A DNA stretch of 64,000 nt, from positions 310,001 through 374,000 of the forward strand of contig CBDEGK010000001.1 of assembly GCA_965237855.1 (NCBI GenBank), given 5' to 3'. A program made the position numbers and the translations under genes. The notes beneath the pieces are model-generated. The model saw only the letters and a list, made by a program, of their open reading frames with translations. It ran no database searches and was not told where the DNA came from. The stretch is from CBDEGK01 sp965237855. GTDB taxonomy: Bacteria > Pseudomonadota > Gammaproteobacteria > Pseudomonadales > Halieaceae. Position 1 is the stretch's first letter. Every line of letters begins with the position of its first letter. Shown here in pieces: positions 42,393 to 49,915 of the stretch.

Positions 42393-43708
42393 TGGAATTT
42401 CAGCTATTACCCGGTGGCAGCTTACAGGGTGAAGCACGGGTACCCGGTGATAAATCCATTTCACACCGCTCCATTATGTTGGGCGCGTTGGCGGATGGCG
42501 TCACCCGGGTTCGCGGATTTCTAGAGGGGGAGGACGCCCAGGCAACCCGGACAGCCTTCGAGTCCATGGGTGTACAGATAGAGCGAGCCGAAGACGGCGA
42601 ACTCACCATACACGGTGCGGGACTGCATGGCCTGCAACCGCCCGAAGGCGTGCTTGATCTTGGCAACTCCGGCACCGCTATCCGGCTGATGGCCGGTCTG
42701 ATGGCAGGACAGGACTTTGATACCGAGCTGACCGGCGATAAATCTCTGAATGCTCGACCGATGGGCCGGGTCACCACACCGCTGGCACTGATGGGCGCGA
42801 CCATTCATAGTGCCGATGAAGGCCGTCCACCGTTAAAGATAAGTGGCAACAGCGGCCTGAAAGGGATTCACTACGAATTGCCGATGGCCAGCGCGCAGGT
42901 CAAGTCTTGCGTACTGCTTGCCGGGCTCTATGCCGAGGGCACAACGTCGGTAACAGAGCCGGCGCCGACGCGCGATCATACCGAGCGCATGCTGCGGGGC
43001 TTCGGTTATAGCGTTGAGCGTGAGGAGAGCGGCGTTATCAGCCTGGTGGGGGGCGGTAGTCTGCAAGCGGCTGATATCGATGTTCCCGCCGATATCTCTT
43101 CGGCTGCTTTCTTTATGGTCGGAGCCAGTATAGCCACCGGTTCTGACCTGGTTCTGACCCACGTGGGTATCAATCCAACCCGCGTTGGAGTGATTAATAT
43201 CCTCCGTGCCATGGGCGCTGATATCGAGATTCTCGAGCAACCGGACGTGGGTGGCGAGCCGGTAGCCGACATACAGATTCGCGCCAGCCAATTGCGGGGT
43301 ATTGATATTCCGGAGGACCAGGTGCCTCTGGCTATCGACGAATTTCCCGTATTGTTCGTTGCAGCCGCCTGTGCCGAGGGACGTACGGTTTTGCGTGGAG
43401 CCCGTGAATTACGCGTGAAAGAAAGTGACCGTATCGCTGCCATGGCGGAGGGGCTGTCGACACTGGGGGTTTCCACCGAGGTGCTCGAGGATGGCATTGT
43501 CATCGATGGTTTTGGTGCGGAGGGTGCTTTTTCCGGTGGCGAGATCAATTGTCATCACGATCACCGCATTGCCATGGCTTTCGCTATTGCCGCGCTGCGC
43601 GCCGCCGCAGAAATCAGTATCCTGGAAACCGATATCGTCGCCACTTCCTTTCCCGGTTTCGATGCCTTGTCCCGGGGTTTGGGATTACAGATATCCTCAT
43701 CGGAATGA
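42392..43708 (+). CDS. aroA: EPSP synthase AroA
   Basis: AroA transfers enolpyruvate from PEP to shikimate 3-phosphate. The 438-residue protein shows PGDKSISHRSIMLGALADG, the LGNSGTAIRLMAGL PEP site (the glyphosate-sensitivity position is Gly in GNSGTA), and the late RVKESDRI. It lies between tyrA and cmk with overlaps on both sides, so shikimate end-steps and cytidylate kinase are co-translated. Confidence 0.96.
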   Translation: MEFQLLPGGSLQGEARVPGDKSISHRSIMLGALADGVTRVRGFLEGEDAQATRTAFESMGVQIERAEDGELTIHGAGLHGLQPPEGVLDLGNSGTAIRLMAGLMAGQDFDTELTGDKSLNARPMGRVTTPLALMGATIHSADEGRPPLKISGNSGLKGIHYELPMASAQVKSCVLLAGLYAEGTTSVTEPAPTRDHTERMLRGFGYSVEREESGVISLVGGGSLQAADIDVPADISSAAFFMVGASIATGSDLVLTHVGINPTRVGVINILRAMGADIEILEQPDVGGEPVADIQIRASQLRGIDIPEDQVPLAIDEFPVLFVAAACAEGRTVLRGARELRVKESDRIAAMAEGLSTLGVSTEVLEDGIVIDGFGAEGAFSGGEINCHHDHRIAMAFAIAALRAAAEISILETDIVATSFPGFDALSRGLGLQISSSE

Positions 43709-44385
43709 CAGCGCCGCTTATCACAGTCGATGGCCCCAGCGGTGCAGGTAAGGGGACAGTATCTTCAAGGCTTGCCGAAGCGTTTGGTTGGCATTTGTTG
43801 GACAGTGGCGCTCTCTACCGTGTCACTGCCTATGCCTGTGAAGTTGCCGGGGTTGCCCTTGCCGATCATGCCGCCGTTGCCGAGGTGGCCCGCCACCTGG
43901 AGGTGAACTTTGTGCGTGCCGACACCGGTGAGGTGCTGGTATTCCACCGGGGAGTGGACGCCAGTCGGGCAATTCGAACCGAGGAAGGCGGTCGCGGGGC
44001 CTCCACGGTCGGCGCTATGCCCGCTGTACGTGGGGCTTTATTGGAGCGACAGCGCGATTTTCTGCAGCCGCCCGGACTGGTCGCCGATGGCCGCGATATG
44101 GGTACCGTGGTTTTCCCCGATGCACCCCTCAAATTTTTCCTCACAGCGAGCGCAGAAGAGCGTGCAGAAAGGCGCTATAAGCAGTTGATAGCTAAGGGAG
44201 AAAGTGTTAGCCTTGCGCGCCTTTTGGGGGATATAGAGGAACGTGACGAGCGAGACAGCTCCCGCTCCGTGTCCCCATTAGTGCCTGCTGACGATGCCAT
44301 TGTCATCGACAGCACAGCAACACCCATCGACGCCGTGTTCGCAAAGGTCATGGTCGATGTAAACAAGGTCTTTCCCGAACTGTAA
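43705..44385 (+). CDS. cmk: Cytidylate kinase
   Basis: Cmk phosphorylates CMP and dCMP. The 226-residue P-loop kinase has TVDGPSGAGKGTVSS and LDSGALYR, and GRDMGTVVFPDA with the CMP-binding Arg-Asp. ATG 43705 overlaps the aroA stop by four bases; a longer upstream frame lies within aroA and is not used. The neighbour rpsA is the usual downstream partner. Confidence 0.95.
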   Translation: MTAPLITVDGPSGAGKGTVSSRLAEAFGWHLLDSGALYRVTAYACEVAGVALADHAAVAEVARHLEVNFVRADTGEVLVFHRGVDASRAIRTEEGGRGASTVGAMPAVRGALLERQRDFLQPPGLVADGRDMGTVVFPDAPLKFFLTASAEERAERRYKQLIAKGESVSLARLLGDIEERDERDSSRSVSPLVPADDAIVIDSTATPIDAVFAKVMVDVNKVFPEL

Positions 44386-44460
44386 CCAGTAGGGGTTTTG
44401 GAGAGGCATTTTAAACTGACCCGTATCAGCTGGTGATGCGGCTATAAAAGGTAACTATCT
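44386..44460 (+). promoter_or_regulatory. rpsA leader
   Basis: These 75 bases between cmk and rpsA contain TATAAA at 44443-44448 and GGTAA before the ATG without a strong ribosome site. A weak Shine-Dalgarno with a structured leader is the usual state for S1, which represses its own translation. I see no independent terminator here. Confidence 0.35.
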
Positions 44461-46137
44461 ATGAGCGAAAGCTTCGCTGAATTATTTGAAGAATCCCTGA
44501 AAACTGTCGACATGAAACCCGGCTCCATTGTTACGGGCGTGGTGATTGATATCGACAGCGAATGGGTCACCGTTCACGCGGGACTCAAGTCTGAAGGGGT
44601 TATCCCCCGTTCCCAGTTTGTCGATGCCGCGGGTGAATGCGCCCTGGAAATCGGCGACGAGGTTCAGGTCGCACTGGAAACTGTCGAAGACGGTTTCGGT
44701 GAAACCAAGTTATCACGTGAGAAGGCCAAGCGCGCCGAAAGCTGGAAAGAGCTGGAAGCTGCCCACGAAGCCGATGAAGTGGTTACTGGTATTATCAACG
44801 GTAAGGTCAAAGGTGGCTTTACAGTGGATATCAACACGATCCGCGCGTTCCTGCCAGGCTCCCTGGTCGACGTGCGTCCGGTACGCGATACCTTGCACCT
44901 GGAAGGTAAAGAGCTGGAATTCAAGGTCATCAAGCTTGACCAGAAACGCAATAATGTTGTGGTTTCCCGCCGTGCGGTGATGGAAGCTGCCAACAGTGAA
45001 GAGCGTGACACCCTGCTGGCAACTCTGCAGGAAGGTATGTCTGCTAAAGGTGTGGTCAAGAACCTCACCGATTACGGTGCCTTTGTTGACCTGGGCGGCG
45101 TAGACGGCCTGCTGCACATCACCGACATGGCCTGGAAGCGTATCAAGCATCCGAGCGAAATCGTTGAAGTGGGCCAGGAAATCGACGTTAAGATCCTCAA
45201 GTTTGACCGCGAACGTAATCGCGTCTCCCTGGGTCTGAAGCAACTGGGTGAAGATCCCTGGGTTGAGATCACCGGTCGCTACCCCGAGAACACCCGGGTT
45301 AAGGCTCGCATCACCAATCTTACCGACTACGGCTGTTTCGCCGAGCTGGAAGAAGGTGTGGAAGGATTGGTACACGTTTCCGAAATGGACTGGACCAACA
45401 AGAATGTACACCCCTCCAAGATCGTCCAACTGGGCGACGAGGTAGAGGTGATGGTTCTGGATATCGACGAAGAACGTCGTCGTATTTCGCTGGGTATCAA
45501 ACAATGTCAGCAAAATCCCTGGGATGCTTTCGGTTCTGAGTACAGCAAAGGGGATAAAATCTCCGGTGCGATCAAGTCGATCACCGACTTCGGAATCTTT
45601 ATTGGCCTGGAAGGCAACATCGACGGCCTGGTACACCTGTCCGACATCTCCTGGAATGAAACCGGTGAAGAAGCGGTTCGCAATTACAACAAGGGTGATG
45701 AAATTAAGACGGTTATCCTCTCAATTGACTCCGAGCGCGAGCGTATCTCACTGGGCATCAAGCAGATGGAAGATGACCCCTGGAACAACTATGTGTCCGA
45801 GAATGACCGCGGCGCGATTGTGACCGGTACCATCAAGGAAGTTGATGCCCGCGGCGCAGTGGTCGAGCTGGCAGCAGAAGTCGAAGCCTATCTGAAGGCC
45901 TCTGAACTGAGCCGTGACCGGGTTGAAGATGCCCGCTCTGTGCTCAAGGAAGGTGAGACCATCGAAGCCAAGATCATCAGCGTAGATCGCAAGAATCGTG
46001 GTCTGTCCCTGTCTGTGAAGGCCAAGGATTACGACGATGAGAAAGATGCGGTTAAGTCGCTGAAAGACCAGGAAACTGAAGCTACCTCTCCGGGTACCAT
46101 CGGTGACCTGATCAAGGCGCAAATGGAGGACAAGTAA
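44461..46137 (+). CDS. rpsA: 30S ribosomal protein S1
   Basis: S1 brings mRNA to the small ribosomal subunit. The 558-residue protein has six S1 (OB-fold) repeats, seen as recurring DYGAFVDLGGVDGLLHITDM, DYGCFAELEEGVEGLVHVSEM and DFGIFIGLEGNIDGLVHLSD segments. The length equals that of E. coli S1. The gene follows cmk and precedes ihfB, as in most gammaproteobacteria. Confidence 0.98.
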   Translation: MSESFAELFEESLKTVDMKPGSIVTGVVIDIDSEWVTVHAGLKSEGVIPRSQFVDAAGECALEIGDEVQVALETVEDGFGETKLSREKAKRAESWKELEAAHEADEVVTGIINGKVKGGFTVDINTIRAFLPGSLVDVRPVRDTLHLEGKELEFKVIKLDQKRNNVVVSRRAVMEAANSEERDTLLATLQEGMSAKGVVKNLTDYGAFVDLGGVDGLLHITDMAWKRIKHPSEIVEVGQEIDVKILKFDRERNRVSLGLKQLGEDPWVEITGRYPENTRVKARITNLTDYGCFAELEEGVEGLVHVSEMDWTNKNVHPSKIVQLGDEVEVMVLDIDEERRRISLGIKQCQQNPWDAFGSEYSKGDKISGAIKSITDFGIFIGLEGNIDGLVHLSDISWNETGEEAVRNYNKGDEIKTVILSIDSERERISLGIKQMEDDPWNNYVSENDRGAIVTGTIKEVDARGAVVELAAEVEAYLKASELSRDRVEDARSVLKEGETIEAKIISVDRKNRGLSLSVKAKDYDDEKDAVKSLKDQETEATSPGTIGDLIKAQMEDK

Positions 46138-46154
46138 GGTTCTCTGCTCCAGAC

Positions 46155-46205
46155 TTGCGTTATTATTCTTGTACAGGCAAAATAGGCCGTTGAATCAATG
46201 GCTTA
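46155..46205 (+). promoter_or_regulatory. ihfB promoter with an IHF consensus site
   Basis: TTGCGT at 46155 and CAAAAT at 46178 are spaced by 17 bases and form a plausible promoter. AATCAATGGCTTA at 46193-46205 matches the IHF consensus WATCAANNNNTTR exactly and lies just downstream, so IHF may repress its own beta-subunit gene as reported in E. coli. Confidence 0.5.
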
Positions 46206-46215
46206 GAACAAGAAT

Positions 46216-46512
46216 ATGACAAAGTCAGAACTGATAGAGTTGATCGCATCCAGGCAGACGCAGTTGTCTGCCAAAGACGTTGAGCTGGCGGTGAAGACCA
46301 TTCTGGAGCATATGTCACAGACCCTGGAGACCGGTGAACGCATCGAGATTCGGGGTTTTGGCAGCTTTTCCCTGCACTACCGCGAGCCGCGCAAAGGGCG
46401 CAACCCCAAAACCGGCGACGCCGTGCAACTGACCGGCAAGTACGTGCCCCATTTCAAACCGGGCAAGGAACTTCGCGAGCGGGTTAACCTGGGATTACAA
46501 GCCGGACTGTGA
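46216..46512 (+). CDS. ihfB: Integration host factor subunit beta
   Basis: IHF-beta pairs with IHF-alpha to bend DNA sharply at specific sites. The 98-residue HU-fold protein has RIEIRGFGSFSLHYREPRKGRNPKTGD with the DNA-intercalating NP of the beta arm, and ends in FKPGKELRERVN. The upstream promoter carries an IHF site; a strong terminator follows at 46527. Confidence 0.97.
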   Translation: MTKSELIELIASRQTQLSAKDVELAVKTILEHMSQTLETGERIEIRGFGSFSLHYREPRKGRNPKTGDAVQLTGKYVPHFKPGKELRERVNLGLQAGL

Positions 46513-46526
46513 CAATAACTGATACC

Positions 46527-46562
46527 AAAAAGGGTGCGATCGAAAGATCGTGCCCTTTTTTC
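46527..46562 (+). terminator. Rho-independent terminator after ihfB
   Basis: A 12-bp stem (AAGGGTGCGATC pairing with GATCGTGCCCTT, two G-U pairs) closes a GAAA loop and is followed by a T-run. It ends the rpsA-ihfB transcripts nine bases before the lapA start. Confidence 0.85.
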
Positions 46563-46570
46563 TTGAACCT

Positions 46571-46849
46571 ATGAAAGTAATAATTAGATTAATGGTGGTG
46601 GCACTGCTGCTGGCCATCCTCGCCATCTCCGTACTATTCGCCGTACAAAACACCGCTACCGTGCCCCTGGACCTGCTGATTATCTCCTTGCCCGAGCGCT
46701 CAGTGGCGCTGTGGGTGTTGCTGGCATTCGCGCTGGGCGGCGTTGTTGGTATGTTGACCTCGGTGGGCGTGGTGTGGCGGCTGCGTGCCAGCCTGTTGAG
46801 CGCCAACCGCAAACTCCGCAAAAAACAGAAGCAAAGCGAGTCCCAATGA
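46571..46849 (+). CDS. lapA: LapA-domain inner membrane protein
   Basis: This 92-residue protein has two membrane segments (about 8-28 and 45-68) around a short loop containing VQNTATVPLDLL, followed by a basic coiled tail (RLRASLLSANRKLRKKQKQ). This is the LapA/YciS pattern; LapA works with LapB in lipopolysaccharide assembly control. No lapB follows here; pyrF overlaps directly (ATGA). The conserved ihfB-lapA order supports the call. Confidence 0.85.
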   Translation: MKVIIRLMVVALLLAILAISVLFAVQNTATVPLDLLIISLPERSVALWVLLAFALGGVVGMLTSVGVVWRLRASLLSANRKLRKKQKQSESQ

Positions 46850-47541
46850 AATCTCCGGTTATTGTTGCACTGGACTACAACAGCGCCGACAAGGCTTTGT
46901 CCCTGGCTGACCAATTGGATCCCGAGCTGTGCCGGGTAAAAGTTGGCAAGGAGCTGTTTACCCGCGCCGGGCCCGCCTTGCTGGAGCAACTGCACGGGCT
47001 GGGGTTCCAGGTATTCCTGGATCTGAAGTTTCATGATATTCCCAACACGGTGGCTGGCGCCGTGCGCGCCGCCGCTGACCTGGGTGTGTGGATGGTGAAT
47101 GTGCATGCCAGCGGCGGCAGCCGCATGATGATTGCGGCGCGAGAGGCTATCGAAGATCATGCCACTCGACCCTTGTTAATAGGGGTGACGGTTCTTACCA
47201 GCGTGTCCGAGGCTGACCTGCGTGAGCTGGGTTGGACCGGCACGGCACAAGAGCGGGTCGGGCAGTTGGCGGAACTGGCGGCGAGTTCGGGATTGGATGG
47301 GGTGGTTTGTTCAGCACAGGAAACCGCCCTGTTGCGGCAACAGCGCGGTGATAACTTCGTTCTCGTTACCCCGGGCATTCGGCTGGCAGGTGACGATGCC
47401 GATGATCAGCGTCGCGTGGTTACCCCCGTCGATGCGATGAACAATGGCAGTCATTATCTTGTCATCGGTCGTTCCATTACCCAGGTCGCTGACCCGGTGG
47501 GGCGAGTACGGCGTATTTTGACGGATTTGGATGAAAGATAG
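46846..47541 (+). CDS. pyrF: Orotidine 5'-phosphate decarboxylase
   Basis: PyrF makes UMP from OMP in pyrimidine synthesis. The 231-residue TIM-barrel protein shows ALDYNSADKA, the catalytic Lys array FLDLKFHDIPNTV, and the late TPGIRLAGDDADDQRRV. ATG 46846 overlaps the lapA stop; an upstream extension inside lapA is rejected. Confidence 0.96.
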   Translation: MKSPVIVALDYNSADKALSLADQLDPELCRVKVGKELFTRAGPALLEQLHGLGFQVFLDLKFHDIPNTVAGAVRAAADLGVWMVNVHASGGSRMMIAAREAIEDHATRPLLIGVTVLTSVSEADLRELGWTGTAQERVGQLAELAASSGLDGVVCSAQETALLRQQRGDNFVLVTPGIRLAGDDADDQRRVVTPVDAMNNGSHYLVIGRSITQVADPVGRVRRILTDLDER

Positions 47542-47625
47542 GCCTGTTGCCGGCATGGAGGCAGTCTAGACTAGGGTGTGATACGGGTGGCAGGACGCCG
47601 CCGAGCCGGATAAGGAGATCCACTT

Positions 47626-47919
47626 ATGATTAAACGACTGTTTCTTGTAGTACTGCTGGCTGCCAGCCCGCTCTTCACTTCACCGCACATGTACGCCGCC
47701 GATGCTTCGTCGGGTGTTGCTGCGGTGGTCAATATCAACAGCGCCGATGCTGCGACCCTGGCCCAGGCTCTCAAGGGCGTGGGTAAAAGCAGGGCCGAGG
47801 AGATAGTGCGCTATCGGGAGGCCTATGGCCCTTTCTACGCCCTGGAGGACTTGCTGGAAGTACGCGGTGTCGGCAAGTCGATTCTCAAAAACAACCGCGA
47901 CCGCATTACCTTGGAATAA
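47626..47919 (+). CDS. Exported ComEA-like helix-hairpin-helix protein
   Basis: This 97-residue protein has a signal peptide and two helix-hairpin-helix motifs: VNINSADAATLAQALKGVGKSRAEEIVRYRE and the partner with DLLEVRGVGKSILKNNRDRI. ComEA-type proteins bind double-stranded DNA in the periplasm during natural transformation. Short homologs of this kind are found near wbpM in Pseudomonas. AAGGAGA precedes the ATG. Confidence 0.87.
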   Translation: MIKRLFLVVLLAASPLFTSPHMYAADASSGVAAVVNINSADAATLAQALKGVGKSRAEEIVRYREAYGPFYALEDLLEVRGVGKSILKNNRDRITLE

Positions 47920-47941
47920 GCACATAGCGCCCGTATCATGA

Positions 47942-47970
47942 CAGGGAGCTCTGGCTCCCCGTTTTCTTTT
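47942..47970 (+). terminator. Rho-independent terminator after the comEA-like gene
   Basis: GGGAGC and GCTCCC form a short GC-rich stem around TCTG, followed by CGTTTTCTTTT. It separates the comEA-like gene from the polysaccharide genes. Confidence 0.75.
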
Positions 47971-47991
47971 GTAAGAAGAAGAACCCTGACA

Positions 47992-48870
47992 ATGAAATCC
48001 CTGATCACCGGCGCTGGTGGCTACATTGGGTCTGCCCTGGCCACGACACTTGCAGAGGTCGGAGACGAGTTGATATTGCAGTATTTTCGCAGCAATACTC
48101 CAGGTTTGGATGCGCAGACGTTGAGAGTAGACCTCAGTACTGTGGGCATTGAACTCACGCAGTTGAATGGCGTGGAGGTGGTCTACCACTGTGCCGGCAT
48201 TGCCCATCAACAGGCCGCCGAGGAAGAGTATCAGCGCGTTAATTACGAGGCGACACTGGCGCTGGCACGCCAGGCCCGCGCTGCCCGAGTTCGATGTTTC
48301 GTGTTCCTCAGCAGCGTCAAGGCTGAATCTGCCGACACCCCCTATGGCTATTACAAGCGGCAAACCGAATTGGGGTTGCAGGAGATCGCCGATGCCTCTA
48401 TGGCCATAGCCTGTGTGCGGCCGGCACTGGTATACGCAGAAACCGTGCCGGGTAACCTCGCTAACCTGGTGTCCCTGGTCCGCAAAGGCTTGCCGCTGCC
48501 GCCGGAGCGAGGTGGTCGCTCATTAGTCGCGCGAGCCGATTTGGTCGAATTGCTGCGACTCATCGGGCGGGCCCCGTGGGGCGGATTTGAGTGTGTCACC
48601 GCCACCGATGGTGAGGTCTATAGTACCCGTCGACTGTGTCTGGCGATTCGTCTGGCGCTGGGTAAATCCGGCCCGGGCTTGCAGTTACCCCTGGGCGTCT
48701 GGCAATTCGCCTGCAACCTTGCGGACCTGTTGCGAAAGGACGAACAGCGCCTGTTCGACAAGTTATTCGGTGAGGATCTTCACGCCGCGCAGGGGGCCTT
48801 TGAACACTTTGGTTGGCAGCCTCAGCTGACCTTTGAAGACCTGGTCGGGCCAATGGTAGCGACACGGTGA
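47992..48870 (+). CDS. NAD-dependent sugar epimerase/dehydratase (WbpV type)
   Basis: This 292-residue extended SDR begins with LITGAGGYIGSALATTL (NAD loop), continues with FLSSVKAES and the catalytic YGYYKRQTE (Tyr-x-x-x-Lys), and RPALVYAETVPGNLANL. Order and similarity match WbpV-type UDP-sugar 4-epimerases, which feed O-antigen synthesis in Pseudomonas. It overlaps the next gene (GTGA), forming an epimerase-WbpL-WbpM set. Confidence 0.82.
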   Translation: MKSLITGAGGYIGSALATTLAEVGDELILQYFRSNTPGLDAQTLRVDLSTVGIELTQLNGVEVVYHCAGIAHQQAAEEEYQRVNYEATLALARQARAARVRCFVFLSSVKAESADTPYGYYKRQTELGLQEIADASMAIACVRPALVYAETVPGNLANLVSLVRKGLPLPPERGGRSLVARADLVELLRLIGRAPWGGFECVTATDGEVYSTRRLCLAIRLALGKSGPGLQLPLGVWQFACNLADLLRKDEQRLFDKLFGEDLHAAQGAFEHFGWQPQLTFEDLVGPMVATR

Positions 48871-49835
48871 TCTGGCTATGTGTACTGGTTATCCTGGGCA
48901 GCCTGCTGCTGAGCCTGCTGTATCGGCAGCTGGCATTGCGCTGGCATCTTGTCGATATTCCGAATGCGCGCAGTGCTCACAAGGAGACGGTAGCCCGCGG
49001 CGGTGGCCTGCCATTGATGCTGGCGTTTACAGCCGCGTATCTCGGTATAGTTTATGGTGCTGCGGGCTTTGGTTCGCTGGTCGACGGCATTATTTTATTG
49101 AGCCTGGTGCTTCTGTTGATCGGCGTCGTTGATGACAGCCGTAACCTGGGCGTGGCCACCCGGCTATTCAGCTATGGCTTGTGTTGCCTGTTGGCAGCCT
49201 GGCACCTGTTGCCAGGCCACCCGCCCTGGTTGTGGCTGATGGCCGGTCTGGGCCTGTTGTGGCTGCTGAATCTGTATAATTTTATGGATGGCCTAGACGG
49301 CCTGGCTGGATTCGAGGCGGTGTTCGTCACCTTGTCAGCAGCCGTGTTGGGCTGGCACGCGGGTATGGACAGCTTCCTGGTGAATATCTGTCTGCTGCTG
49401 GCCAGTGCCTGTTGCGGATTCCTGGTGGTGAATTGGCCCCGGGCCAGTTTGTTCCTGGGGGATGCCGGCAGTGTGCCACTGGGTTTCCTGCTCGGGGCCC
49501 TGTGCCTGCTGTTTGTCCAGGACGGTTGGCAGTGGCTGGCGTGCTGGTTGATACTGCTGGCAGCCTTTGTCGTGGATGCCACGGTGACACTGCTATGGCG
49601 CATAGCGCGTGGTGAGCGATTCCTCGAGGCGCACAATATGCACGCCTATCAGCGGCTCTCCCGTTATTGGGGTAGCCACGTCCGGGTGTTGGCCGTGCTG
49701 GCAGCGGTGAACCTGCTGTGGTTGCTGCCACTGGCCTACCTGAGTCTGCAGTGGCCGCAATACACGTTGTGGCTGTTGCCGCTAGCCTATTTGCCGCTGG
49801 TGGTCGGGGTTTTGAAAACGTACAAATTACTTTAA
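48867..49835 (+). CDS. wbpL: Undecaprenyl-phosphate sugar-1-phosphate transferase (WbpL/MraY family)
   Basis: This 322-residue polytopic membrane enzyme of the MraY/WecA superfamily moves a sugar phosphate onto undecaprenyl phosphate and so starts glycan assembly. Motifs are DIPNARSAHKETVARGGG, VVDDSR, NFMDGLDGLAG, FLGDAGSVPLGF and HAYQRLSR (the HHxYQ-like site). It is close to Pseudomonas WbpL. The start is GTG overlapping the epimerase gene. Confidence 0.88.
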   Translation: MIWLCVLVILGSLLLSLLYRQLALRWHLVDIPNARSAHKETVARGGGLPLMLAFTAAYLGIVYGAAGFGSLVDGIILLSLVLLLIGVVDDSRNLGVATRLFSYGLCCLLAAWHLLPGHPPWLWLMAGLGLLWLLNLYNFMDGLDGLAGFEAVFVTLSAAVLGWHAGMDSFLVNICLLLASACCGFLVVNWPRASLFLGDAGSVPLGFLLGALCLLFVQDGWQWLACWLILLAAFVVDATVTLLWRIARGERFLEAHNMHAYQRLSRYWGSHVRVLAVLAAVNLLWLLPLAYLSLQWPQYTLWLLPLAYLPLVVGVLKTYKLL

Positions 49836-49915
49836 TTGCGATCCTAAATGACGGTACAATGCCCCGCGCATCGATTGCATAACATAACGAGAGCAAGCGA
49901 GCAGGGGGAACGGGT

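Noticed and set aside
44386..44425. AAACTGACCC near rpsA resembling the IS21 end repeats
   Set aside because: Only ten bases agree and no second end or duplication is present; chance similarity.
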